DNA of 64,000 nucleotides. It comes from Istiophorus platypterus. Taxonomy: Eukaryota; Chordata; Actinopteri; Istiophoriformes; Istiophoridae. Of the stretch, positions 53,458 through 64,000 are shown piece after piece; position 1 is the first letter of the stretch, and each line of letters opens with the position of its first letter. The stretch is from positions 19,650,695-19,714,694 of the forward strand of contig CM029129.1 of NCBI GenBank assembly GCA_016859345.1. The letters run 5' to 3'. The notes beneath the pieces are model-generated. The model had not been told where the DNA came from. It saw only the letters and a list, made by a program, of their open reading frames with translations, and searched no databases. Made by a program: the position numbers and the translations under genes.

Positions 53458-54630
53458 TTGTTGGCAAAAGTCTCTGCTCGCTTCCCTGAGTCGGAGTGGC
53501 TTAGTCTGCAGGGTTGTTTTTCTTTTCCCACCTAACAAGCAAGGTATGATTTGTCTTTGTGTTTGTAATGACTGATCTTCATTACTAGCAGGGAGTGAGA
53601 AGACTGATTCTCCCATGCCTTTCTCACACTGCATACATCATGCAAATCAGTGTGTATCTTTAGCAGGTATGAAAAGAAGCAAAATAATTGGTTAGAAAAG
53701 AGGGTGAGTGGTTTGACCAGCAGCTGCTAATCAACTGCCATGTGAGCCACGTGATCTGAACTGAATTTTTATGGTCACAATAATGTAAATCAGAAAGATC
53801 CATGCTGCTCTGATCTTGACCAAAAACCCAAATTTTTAAATGTTATTATAGACATAAAAAGATTAAAATCTGGTTCGGAGGAGGGATATGAGGATTACCG
53901 GAGTATTGTAGGTATTACCCCCTATTAAAGCAGCATTTTGAAGCCATTTGCTCTACTCTATTTGAGTTAAACTGCTTTGAAAATATCTTACTGTGGTAAA
54001 ATGTTTGCGACTAGATGGGGGTGGAATCAATGTGATAAAAAAAAAAAAAGAAAACAAAAAAAAACACTTTATGTGACTATTGCAGGCATCACAGTGTTTA
54101 CAAGAGTTTGTACTTGCTGATGTAAACGTGAAAAGGCATAGACATGGCTAATGAGAATACTGTTTTCTGCACAAAAGACACATTTCTCAACAGTGTTATT
54201 ATAGAACGGGTTGTAAAGAACTGGTGTTTTTGTCGTTCTGTTGCTGTTTTGTTCCGAGTTAAAAAAAAAAAAGAGCAGCTGCTCCCCTCTCCTCAGTTAT
54301 TTATCATAGTGCTTTGCTAAAACACATAGCTGCCACTAGTGCCATGACATGCTGAATACTGACATGGGAACGTCGAGAGACATATATCGCTAGCACATAG
54401 TGGGAGCCGATAGGGTCGCACAAACCCCACCGCCAATGTGATTAGATTGGATTGGAAGGGAAAAAAGCAGGAGGAGATTTTCTAACTTTTCCCCAGCCTC
54501 AAAAACACGTTATTACACCCACAGAAGCACACAGACATCTACTGTACAGGCACATTTCCGAGGCAGATTAGATTTCATTTCATTTCACCATTCCAGCCAA
54601 ATGGCCGACATCGAGGCAACCTCCGCCGCC
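53458..54630. repeat. Direct tandem duplication, copy 1 (1173 bp)
   Basis: This unit is repeated immediately to its right (54631-55756). Its left edge and the junction both carry CTCCGCCGCC (53448-53457 and 54621-54630), and a third copy closes the array (55747-55756). Over the first roughly 800 bases the two units differ at only about three positions. No conserved protein is evident: both carry the same 75-codon - strand frame, which looks like chance. Confidence 0.95.
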
Positions 54631-55756
54631 TTGTTGGCAAAAGTCTCTGCTCGCTTCCCTGAGTCGGAGTGGCTTAGTCTGCAGGGTTGTTTTTCTTTTC
54701 CCACCTAACAAGCAAGGTATGATTTGTCTTTGTGTTTGTAATGACTGATCTTCATTACTAGCAGGGAGTGAGAAGACTGATTCTCCCATGCCTTTCTCAC
54801 ACTGCATACATCATGCAAATCAGTGTGTATCTTTAGCAGGTATGAAAAGAAGCAAAATAACTGGTTAGAAAAGAGGGTGAGTGGTTTGACCAGCAGCTGC
54901 TAATCAACTGCCATGTGAGCCACGTGATCTGAACTGAATTTTTATGGTCACAATAATGTAAATCAGAAAGATCCATGCTGCTCCGATCTTGACCAAAAAC
55001 CCAAATTTTTAAATGTTATTATAGTCATAAAAAGATTAAAATCTGGTTCGGAGGAGGGATATGAGGATTACCGGAGTATTGTAGGTATTACCCCCTATTA
55101 AAGCAGCATTTTGAAGCCATTTGCTCTACTCTATTTGAGTTAAACTGCTTTGAAAATATCTTACTGTGGTAAAATGTTTGCGACTAGATGGGGGTGGAAT
55201 CAATGTGATAAAAAAAAAAAAAGAAAACAAAAAAAAACACTTTATGTGACTATTGCAGGCATCACAGTGTTTACAAGAGTTTGTACTTGCTGATGTAAAC
55301 GTGAAAAGGCATAGACATGGCTAATGAGAATACTGTTTTCTGCACAAAAGACACATTTCTCAACAGTGTTATTATAGAACGGGTTGTAAAGAACTGGTGT
55401 TTTTGTCGTTCTGTTGCTGTTTTGTTCCGAGTTAAAAAAAAAACACATTGCTGCTCCTAGTGCCATGACATGCTGAATACTGACATGGGAACGCCGAGAG
55501 ACATATATCGCTAGCATATAGAGCCGAGATAGGTCGCAAACCCCACGCCACCCCACCGCCAATGTGATTAGATTGGATTGGAAGGGAAAAAAGCAGGAGG
55601 AGATTTTCTAACTTTTCCCCAGCCTCAAAAACACGTTATTACACCCACAGAAGCACACAGACATCTACTGTACAGGCACATTTCCGAGGCAGATTAGATT
55701 TCATTTCATTTCACCATTCCAGCCAAATGGCCGACATCGAGGCAACCTCCGCCGCC
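54631..55756. repeat. Direct tandem duplication, copy 2 (1126 bp)
   Basis: Nearly identical to 53458-54630. The main difference is a deletion of about 50 bases after the GTTCCGAGTT poly-A run (near 55430-55445), plus a short scrambled tract near 55516-55555. The 10-bp CTCCGCCGCC at all three boundaries indicates microhomology-driven duplication. Confidence 0.95.
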
Positions 55757-55854
55757 GGCCTTGACCGACGGCGTCCATTCTCGGGGTCCCCAGACAAAAA
55801 TGCTCTCGAATGTCATCAGAGATAATAACAGACAAAATAAACTGTCAGACACAA

Positions 55855-55857
<3 letters not shown>

Positions 55858-55900
<43 letters not shown>
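55858..55900. repeat. (TG)n microsatellite
   Basis: About 21 TG units without interruption. Confidence 0.9.
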
Positions 55901-55901
<1 letters not shown>

Positions 55902-56239
55902 ATGTGACTGCATGAAGAATTGTGCCATGAGCCTTGGGAAGTGTTATTAGCTTGATAGATTTAGCTAGCAACTTCTTTTCCTGTAACTTTGCTGGGGGAA
56001 GCTCAGAGGATTTCATTTTACACCGGTCCAGATGTTTTCATGTTAAAGGTCCTGGGTTTTACTGACTGGATGCACAAATGTGGCCCCAGGAAAAACTTGT
56101 GATATTCCTTTTTTGTTTTCAATTTTTTTTTTGAGGCAGTGCAACTTGCTAGAAAACTTAATTAAACGTATATATTTCTTACAAATAAATTTGTACTTGT
56201 CCTCACTTTTCCTGTAATTCCCAACACATTGATACAAAA

Positions 56240-56770
56240 GCTAACGTGACAGTGTACCGTCAACTGTACGTTGTAACGCTAACATACGCCACAGCAAGAA
56301 GTGAGAAACACTAGCAAGAGCTACTTTTATTCAAAGCGCCTTTATACCTACCTGTGGTCAGTTTTGATAGCAGTTAACCATGAGCTAACTTTCCGAAAGC
56401 CAGTGCTTATGGTAGTAGCCCACGCTAAGCAGAAAAAGCTTGCTGAACTCCACAACAAACTAGCAAAATCAAAGCTGGGACGGCCGTTTGAAAGGCTAAT
56501 GCTTTCACACAGCAGACACCGTGGGACCGCGTTAGGAACCGACATGATTCAGGTCTTTCATTACCTGGTAGACACGTACGTTTCTTTACTGGCGCTTCTA
56601 TCTGACGCTTTTATGTCGGGCAGGTTAGTGCACAGTTGGAAATAGGGTTTATGAGAGCGGTGCTACTGTACCGTACAGTAAATTTGCTGGCTGTAAAACT
56701 GAAACAGTCAGCTATGGCTATGGGGCCATACGAGCGGCGTGGTCTCCGCGGAAGAAACACTACGAGTGTC
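56240..56770 (+). other. CpG-rich patch containing an unrecognised 114-codon ORF (56301-56645)
   Basis: By eye about 27 CpG occur in roughly 500 bases, far above the surroundings. A + frame from ATG at 56301 to a stop at 56643-56645 encodes 114 residues that are not low-complexity, including HAKQKKLAELHNKLAKSKLG. I do not recognise it. No signal peptide or membrane segment is clear. It could be a small gene, a fragment of a mobile element, or a chance frame in a CpG island. Confidence 0.2.
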
Positions 56771-59379
56771 TCGTTTCACTTTACACATATTCATTTGTTT
56801 CTTTGCTATTTAAACAATAATATTCCCGGCGCTTCAGCCCATTTGGTTCCATTTTTGTAGATACTTCCCACTTACTTAAAAACAGTTGTATAGTTTCCCC
56901 CGAGGGAGCACTTCAAACGGTCAGAACACAGGCCCGGGTTTAATGATAATAAATTATGTCTACTGAGGAATACCACATGTGGTAGGAGTGTCTCCTGAGG
57001 GATGAGGCACATTCAATCCTAATCAATGGATGACGTTCAAGAGAGAGAGGCAGCGGGCGAGGATACTGCTGATGGGAAAGATAGGAAAAGGAGTAAGGGG
57101 CTGAACACGGGATGGAGCCTTGCATATCATAATAGGAGTGAGCTAACAGTCGGAGCCCGAGGTTCTCATCTGTTGGGTTAGTTCTTCCTCACCGCACTAA
57201 ATCAGATTCCCAGGGGACTTGTATTCAAGAAAAGAAGCCCCGAGACTATAGCATAAGGGCTCCGTAATACAGCAAAAAAAAATGATCAAACTCCTAGCGC
57301 TTTGAGTTTCTTTAAGGCATTTTCACGTCACGCCAAGAATCTGGCTCATTACGTGCCAGAGTGTTGTGGTACTGTAAGATAAAGTGAACACATAAACTAA
57401 ACAAAAGCACAACCCAACAAAATTTTGGGTGGGGGGGGGGGGCAAAAGAAACAAAAAACAAAACAGTGTTTGTGCTGGCAGAGAGATCAGTGTAAATGCA
57501 TGAAGCAGTGAAAAGAGGAGCATGGCTCACCCACCACAGGGAGTAAACAGAAATAAAGAGAATTAAGATAAACAAGAGAATTTTACGCCTTTCACAGAAA
57601 GGAAATCTGACTTGAAGCTGTTGTTGTTGTAGTGGCTTCATATGCTCAAAAAAAAAAAAAAAAAAAAAAACAGCCACTTTTAGATTCACCACAAATAAAC
57701 TCCTCTTCACCACTGGAGGAAAGTGGCTGGGTGCCATTTCTTTTGTTGTGGAGAGTAGCACAAGAGGGTGGGGGGGTGACAACATCTCTGGATTCACATT
57801 CACTTTTTATACACCCTCCATGCTGCTTTGTTTGATGGAGATATTTTATTCATAACCAGGGGATAATTGGGGATTATCAGCACTAAGCTGGCATTTTGAT
57901 GGCTTTTAAAGAACGCTGATTTGCTCAGAGACAACCAATAGTGCCTTTCTAACTTTAGCTTTTTTTTTTTTTTTTCTTTATGAGCCTTTCTGTAGGGAGA
58001 GGGAGCCACTGTGAAAACATGAGCGTATGTGGTGTGGAAGGCAGAGACTATGAAACTACTCTGCTGCATTTTGTTACAGTCTCATGTGGAATTGTGTTGC
58101 ATATTGAAATTTGTTTTACTTTATAGTTCTGCCACAGTGTGGGTCTTGACTGTACGGGATATTTTTTCATTCTGTATCTGTGTAAGATTCATTCTCTGTT
58201 GTTCTGTATGAGGTTTCAACCTGTTTTCTCTTCTTTCTTTTATTTTTTCAGCTTTTTCCACCATTAAGCGAAGGTCTAATGGCGTCATCTATGGCTGATC
58301 ACTTCCTCTGAGGGGCTCATTTGATCGGCCATAACTGACAACACCCTCAAACAGACCCGGTGATGATGCATGCCTTCAACACCTGCGTCGGGTGGTGCAC
58401 GCTCCTTGTCTGCCACCATGAAATCTTGAAAGATGCCTAATTCACCTAATGGAGCCATTTGCCATAAATTGTAAATACACTAAATGGTGCATCAGAATGA
58501 GCATTTTCAGTGCCATTGAATAACTAGACACTATGTTTCTAGACTAAATACTCAAAGCTTAGTAACAGTTCATCCTTGGATGAAAGAATCTGAAAAGCAT
58601 GTTATTATATTTAATTTTTTATTTCATTGTTCATTACAGCTCCTAGTCCTTGGTTGACACTATTTTTTTTTCTCTTACATGGGTTAGTTTTTATGTGGGT
58701 GAGTGGATGAGTAATCCATAAGTTGTTATACCTCTGCTTTTGTTATCCCACCTTACGCCCCCATATGCTATTCACCATCTTAAGCCATTCATTCTTCAAC
58801 CCAACGCGTACAGTCCTGACAAGCTTTTTTTTTTTATCCGTCACAATGGTTTCTCTCGAGTTGCCTCTACCTCACTCGCTCACACTCCCTCTCCAGGCAG
58901 TCACTATAATTTCACACTTTCAGAAAGTTTAATGTTGTTCAGAGTTTGAAGTTGCTCGGTCATTGTCTGGCTTGTTATTTGTACCTGTCCATTTGTTCTT
59001 ATAAAGAAGAGCTTGAACCCCCCCCCCAAACGCTGGGGGTTATGAGGAAAACAGGAGACTCACATAAATGGAGCAATTCAGGAAAAGTGAAGGAGGTGAG
59101 AACAATCTTAATAGCAAATGTGTCATTTTCTGAATGGGTCAATGTTTTCCCAACCCTCTAAGGTCAGTAATAAGGGACACGAAAAATCTTGTGTCTATAT
59201 ATGGCAGATTTCACCCCAATCTACGTCTTGCTTTAACATCTCCCATCTAAGGACATAGATGTTGGTCGGCCTGTCACTCATTCTTTCTGTCTCTCCATCA
59301 AGATACTGGGTCAATATGTACGGACCATTTTACAGGTATTCATGGTTCCAAGGTAATGTTTTTTGCTGAACTCCCTGAA

Positions 59380-59406
59380 ATTTTGACCAGCATCGCTGGT
59401 CAAAAT
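59380..59406. repeat. Perfect 12-bp inverted repeat with 3-nt loop
   Basis: ATTTTGACCAGC, loop ATC, then GCTGGTCAAAAT. The arms pair perfectly. It is not followed by a gene that would make it a terminator, and its function is unknown. Confidence 0.8.
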
Positions 59407-59743
59407 GTGGGCTGAGGGTTGAAAGCAAAACTTTTTTCAAAGCCATGCCAGCAGCCCGGCCCCAGGGACGGCAGCCTCACTGCTCAGCCTCAGCTGTACC
59501 CGATGTTAATTGCTTACTGGCGAATGACAGCATAGGAACACGCTGAAATATGATAATGAACGTGGCAAACATTCCGGCAGCTAAACATCAGCGTGATCAA
59601 ACCTGGCTCCCAGAAACTGTGTTCTTACATATGGTACTAACCTCTTTTCCCATGTGTCTGAAACAGAAGAACATCATTACGTTCTGCGGCAACGAACTGT
59701 AACGATTTTGAGTTAATGAATCTCTGCGTTAATTAATGACAGC

Positions 59744-60003
59744 AGCTTAGGTGGTAGAGCGGCGTGTCAGTCGGTCAAAGGATTGGCGGATCGACCTCCG
59801 GCTTCTCCTGTCCGTGTGCCAAAGTGTGCCTGGGCGACGCGCTGAATCCCAGGCTGCTCCCAATGGCAGGCCCCGCTGCAAGCACTTTGCATGGCAGCTC
59901 TGCCACCATTGTTTTTTGAGTGTGTGTGTGATTGGGTGAATGAGAGGCATAAAATTGTGGAGCGCTTTGTAAACCACAGAGGTAAAAAGCTGTATAATGT
60001 AAG
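59744..60003 (+). mobile_element. tRNA-derived SINE
   Basis: The head carries a polymerase III A-box-like TAGGTGGTAGAGCGG and a B-box-like GGCGGATCGACCTCC about 35 bases later. The body follows a common fish SINE: CTCCTGTCCGTGTGCCAAAG, TGTGCCTGGGCGACGCGCTG, AATCCCAGGCTGCTCCCAAT, GCATGGCAGCTCTGCCACCA, ATTGGGTGAATGAGAGGCAT and GAGCGCTTTGTAAACCACAG. The tail ends near AGCTGTATAATGTAAGTGC, where the family usually has GCTATATAAATGCA. Diverged but nearly full length. Confidence 0.75.
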
Positions 60004-60639
60004 TGCTGCCTGTTCACTGTCAGTATCAATATATTTGCAACTTGCCAAAGAACTAAATTATCAACATGTCCTCGTATTAATAGAAAACATAATCCGGTCG
60101 CAGTTATGTTTCCTACAGAATGGTAGTTGCTATTGCAAATGAGTTGTGCTGGTGTTAGCATTTGCCTCAGAGTGCCCTTGTGCCAAGGTGCAGCCTAACA
60201 AATTTGCATCACCGTAGATTCTTGTTCAATAATGGTCTATAAAATGAAACTATTACGATATCCAGCATACTATAATTTTGACAGGCCTATTCATAAGTTT
60301 TGTATATATTCACTGTCCCAACTTACCTGGGATGTTTGGCCTCCAAATTGTAGCCTCTAGGGACCATTGGTTGGGCTTAAAATATTTAGATTTAGCGATA
60401 AAATTTCACTCTCCCAGTAAAGAAATGTGCCCACTCCTCATAATATTGGTTCTCCACTCAAACTATTTTGAGGAAGAAGAGCATAAAGGTAAAAGAATGG
60501 GCTGGGACTGAATTCCAAGAACCAGGGTTCTCATCCTATGTACCATACATATATATATATAAGACATTTTTCCCAGCAACAACCTGGGAAGAAAAAATAC
60601 ATTTGTGTGCTGTAAATGGCTCCAAGTTGTGTTTGTGAA

Positions 60640-60735
60640 AATTCTCACTCATCCAGATCTCCGTATTTCTAATTGCTACACGAAGGCAACTGGACTCGCT
60701 TGAGGTTCCTGAGGATGTGTCACTAATCATCATCA
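60640..60735 (-). mobile_element. Dispersed repeat fragment
   Basis: On the - strand it reads CTCAAGCGAGTCCAGTTGCC then TTCGTGTAGC, and ends in a GGATGAGTGAGAATTTTC-like phrase. This resembles a widespread fish repeat containing AACTCAAGCAAGTCCAGTTG. Only about 100 bases remain, so the class is uncertain. Confidence 0.35.
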
Positions 60736-60744
60736 CCCGAAAGG

Positions 60745-60779
60745 CTGAACTGAACTGAACTGAACTGAGCTGAACTGAA
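60745..60779. repeat. (CTGAA)7 pentanucleotide repeat
   Basis: Seven head-to-tail CTGAA units, one of them CTGAG. Confidence 0.95.
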
Positions 60780-61424
60780 GAACAAATATATATACTTTAA
60801 AAGATCACTCTCACTGTTTCACATCCAGATTGCATGCATCGCGTGATTGATTCTCTGATAAGACATTTACAAAACAGATAGCGTTCGTCTATCATTCTTC
60901 AGAGGGTTAGAATGTGAAAGTAGTATAAGTTACACTCTTAGTCATATTTAGCAGCAGTACAATGAAATTGTCTCTTGGGGTCAGACAATCTGTACAACAT
61001 GCACAGATTTTAATAATACATTGCCTCTGAAAATCTCACCCCTTCACAGAGATAACACCGCGCTCTCAGGAAATCTGAGGAGAGAATGCAGCTAAACGAA
61101 TAATACCCCATGTGTGAATGGGCCTCGTGGCCTCATTTCTGTTCGTATCCAAGATTTGCCCTAACTTTTCTTAGGACCCACTGATTTCTGGGATTCATCA
61201 ATGTTTTCTTAGCTGTCGTGAGTTTTCTTATCCAGATTCAGATTTTTTTTTTTTTTTTTTTTTTAAATCTTGTTTTCGCAGTCCAAAAATTATATGTCCA
61301 ATGCAGGGAAATGTAAGTTTTAGATTTGAGGAATGCAAAAAGACCATTACATTGTCATATGATTTGGAGTGATTATAATGATCAGATTTCATAGTATTTC
61401 TATAGCACATAGTTTTTCTTTAGA

Positions 61425-61860
61425 GGGCCACTGGCCTCAGAAACTGATGCACCCGGAGCGGCATCACTGTCAAGCGAATCATCTGACCGGACACCTGTCA
61501 GTGCCACCTCTCCAATTATTTCTTGAATTCTTAGATCCACTTGTGAGACCACCACCTCCTCCTCTTCCTCCTACAGTTGTCTTCACGGACTGTATGGCTT
61601 GGGCAATGCTTTTTTTCTTTCTTTTTTTTTTTGCCTCCATTTGTAATCCAACCCTTTTCTTTTAATTTCAGTCACTGCGCGTCCTCTCTGCTGACGTGGC
61701 ATTTATGGCATCACAAACGTTCCGCCATTGCTGCTTTTTAACGCTTCGTACCGACGCTGTGGAAAAATCACACGATTGCTTTGTCAAATTTTTTTTTCAC
61801 TGCTGCTGAAGTTCTCCTTCTCACAACGCTTATCAGCCAAAATGCCTCACATTGTGTTCT
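61425..61860 (-). pseudogene. Frameshifted Myb/SANT-like (NAIF1/Harbinger-associated type) relic
   Basis: Read on the - strand, pieces in different frames follow one another in the order of a Myb/SANT-like DNA-binding protein. First comes KRCEKENFSSSEKK (about 61790-61831), then CDAINATSAERTRS, then after a frame change VTEIKRKGLDYKWRQ, then a Gly-rich segment, then RIQEIIGEVALTGV and acidic SDDSLDSD. This matches the pattern KxxNFxxxEx, W.xVxDAVNAV, EVKKKWxDLK, RIAxIIGETALxGV, SDTD seen in NAIF1-like proteins and in the DNA-binding proteins of Harbinger transposons. Stops and at least two frameshifts make it non-functional. The family match is from memory, and the helix core is partly lost. 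Confidence 0.55.
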
Positions 61861-63620
61861 CACCGTTCTTTCTTGGAACCACTGAATGAAGTAGTCACAG
61901 TGATGTTACAGTCTGTCACAAATCCTTGAGCTTTACATGCCCTCCACCCCCACCCACGGGGAAGTGATGCTGCCCTAATCAAATGGAGCAATGCAGCAAG
62001 GTCCCCGTACAATTTGATGAAACACTGACAGAATACTGATGGAAATTTTCCACTGGTTAGCTTACACTCTCCTAAGCCCTAATTTAAGTTATAAAGGTCA
62101 TACGAGCAATACAACTGTAAAATGATCAATCATTTAAATGCATCACGGGGTCTACAGGGAGCGTTCATGATAAATGAAGGGGAGAGCTCATGATATGCAA
62201 AGGGGAGATGAAAAGACCGAAGGGTTTATTGGAATAACAGCATTCTGTGGTACCAATAACAGTAAAAATTGCTTTCTTTCTGATTAACTAATGAAATTAG
62301 TTAATGAAATTAATTAAAAAAAAAGGCTACCCAAACCTCTGAGAACATTGCCATCCATTCATCAAATATCAACAGGTTTATCCCCGAAGAACATTTTCAC
62401 AAAAAAAAAAAACTTTTACCTAATTATCAGCTTTTTGTTGGCCTCTGCTTACTTTTAGATATGCACAAAGATGTCGCCTCTGGTTAGAAGATCCAAACAG
62501 TTTTTCACAGTTTATTCTTATGATCTGCACTAATTGGATATAGTTATATAAAGCCATCGCTCTCAAAGCTGCAGACAAATGACTCGGTTCTTTGAAGAAT
62601 CCATTTATGCATTAGAAATCCAGTGCTGTGACATGAAGTCTTGCAGGGGATAATATTGCTTTTGTCTAAAGAATAGGGTAAACAAATTATTTAACTTGAG
62701 TAATAAAAACAAATTTGTCAGAATGAATAATTTTTCGAACAATATACTAATGCTTTTATCTCTTTATCCCAGTGCAAGTGTGACGAGCTTTATGGTTAAG
62801 TTCTGCTGTGAGATGTTAATGGCGAATGAGTACCGAGGATAGAAAAAAAGGGCCGAAGAGCAAGATATACCATGCAATCAAACCACACAATTTTTCAGTC
62901 ACGACGTACTTATGTTTACGTGTATGTAAGTCAGTTCAACAAGCCTTTACTCTGCTTAGTGGTTTCACCTTGAATATAAGATGAACAGAACGAGAGAATT
63001 AAATGACTTCTATGATCTTTTGTCTGTGGAATAGCTATTGACCAGCAGGGGAAGTTAAGACAAATGTTTATTCATGCACAGCATAGATACAAAAATTGTG
63101 ACAGGTGTGTACAGTGTGTGTCTTCTTCAGTTGTCTGGGTTGCAAGTGCCTGCAACCTGTTTTCATATTTGTGTTTAGTATTTGTGTTATTAATTTGCTC
63201 CTGAAGGCACCTGTGACATTTGAGTTGAATGCAAAATACAAGACAAAAAGGAATCCAAACTCAGGTTATTTACAATTGTTAAGCATGTGCATGACTGGAA
63301 TTGATTCATGAAAGTTAATTTGAAGGAACATTAATGAATGTTTCAGTCTTGTTTTTGTTTATGCGCTCCCTCAGTGTCGTTCACCAGATCGTCAGTGATG
63401 TAATCTGGAATCAAATGAGTCCATCCTCCGCATCTTGTTAGTTAGCCCTGATTAAAAGAATAAATAATGATATGCACTGCAAGGATTTACCTCTGTTGTA
63501 ACCATCCGCTTTGCACCAGAGGTTTTCATTGCAAAAGCTGCAGCGCTAAAAGCTGTGACTCACTCTGTCTGTGTGTGTGGTTTCCTGTGAAGATAGGTCA
63601 TCCTGTTCTCTGTCTCACAG
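61861..63620. other. Gene-free stretch
   Basis: No gene recognised. A perfect 9-bp inverted repeat (TTAACTAAT, loop GAA, ATTAGTTAA) lies at 62284-62304. Otherwise AT-rich sequence. Confidence 0.45.
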
Positions 63621-63789
63621 TCTCGGCCCCTCTCCTTAACCTCAGTCGACAGTCTACTGTTTCTGTCTTCACCAAGTCCCTCGGTGGATTCATCCTGATT
63701 GATCATAATGAGTTTGGGGAGCTCAAACATGACTGGAACCGCGCTGGGAGCGGCCTTCTCCCTCCTCCTCTGTACCTCCATTATGCAAG
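63621..63789 (+). CDS. Candidate first coding exon with signal peptide, unidentified protein (partial)
   Basis: A good acceptor (TTCTCTGTCTCACAG ending at 63620) and a good donor (ATGCAAG|GTAATC, exon end 63789) bound 169 bases. In one frame an upstream TGA (63696-63698) is followed by ATG at 63708 and another ATG at 63729, each with A at position -3. From the second ATG the peptide reads MTGTALGAAFSLLLCTSIMQ, a plausible signal sequence, and the exon ends in phase 1. This would be a 5' UTR plus signal-peptide exon of a secreted or membrane protein whose rest lies beyond the window. A second frame is also open across the whole exon (63467-63793), so it could instead be an internal exon or chance. 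No gene name can be given. Confidence 0.35.
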
Positions 63790-64000
63790 GTAATCCTAGA
63801 CCACATGTGTTGCTGCTCACATAATATTAGCTAAGAGGAGGGGATATTCACCACGGGTTTGAAATGTTGTGTTGGCTTCTGGTGTGACAAGCTGTCTCAG
63901 TATAATACTATGATTTTATCTGCCTGCATCCCAAGCGGATCGCAGTCTGTGTTATCAACTTCAAAGTGCAAGTGATTTTGTCTCCTCACTTTCCGTGCTT
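63790..64000. other. Right edge of window
   Basis: No feature recognised. If the exon at 63621-63789 is real, this is the start of its downstream intron. Confidence 0.3.

Noticed and set aside
53407..53634. 75-codon - strand ORF repeated at 54580-54807
   Set aside because: Conserved only because the DNA is tandemly duplicated. The sequence around it is non-coding in character.
62284..62304. 9-bp inverted repeat TTAACTAAT-GAA-ATTAGTTAA
   Set aside because: Short and AT-rich; expected by chance in a window of this size.

Overview
This window is vertebrate nuclear DNA, most probably from a ray-finned (teleost) fish. It has spliced GT-AG gene structure, an AT-rich and microsatellite-rich background, and many dispersed repeats whose sequences I recognise as typical of fish: tRNA-derived SINEs, LINE 3' ends and a hAT-type non-autonomous element starting CAGTGGTGGAA. 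No bacterial operons, CRISPR arrays or rRNA genes are present.

The only gene I can name with confidence is a melatonin receptor on the + strand. Its coding exons lie at 17608-17726, 17832-18176 and 18528-18950. Residue choices match type 1B (mtnr1b) best. The fragment covers TM2 to the C-terminus, and the three exons splice in frame to a normal stop. The exon with the N-terminus and TM1 was not found. It probably lies upstream, which would make 1-17607 intron 1 or 5' flank. The receptor has two introns inside its usually undivided second coding exon. The first of these is only 105 nt, is a multiple of three and has no stop codon.

Layout. 1-17.6 kb: presumed intron or flank, with two CpG-rich patches (about 640-890 and 2690-3560), one copy of an inverted dispersed repeat (about 4210-4680) and a decayed hAT-like coding relic (about 13.99-14.26 kb). 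17.6-19.0 kb: the receptor. 19-53 kb: gene-poor DNA with a hAT-type MITE, SINEs, LINE 3' relics, the second copy of the inverted repeat (about 30.71-31.14 kb) and long TG/TA microsatellites. 53.46-55.76 kb: a recent direct tandem duplication of about 1.15 kb bounded by a 10-bp CTCCGCCGCC microhomology. 56-64 kb: a CpG-rich patch with an unrecognised 114-codon ORF, a SINE, a frameshifted Myb/SANT-like relic on the - strand, and at 63621-63789 a plausible first coding exon of an unidentified secreted or membrane protein.

I found no convincing novel multi-gene system. The most notable points are the in-frame mini-intron of the receptor, the tandem duplication, the inverted pair of an unnamed repeat, the CpG-rich patches without a recognised gene, and the candidate signal-peptide exon near the right edge. 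All identifications come from reading the sequence and from memory of family patterns. No database search was run.
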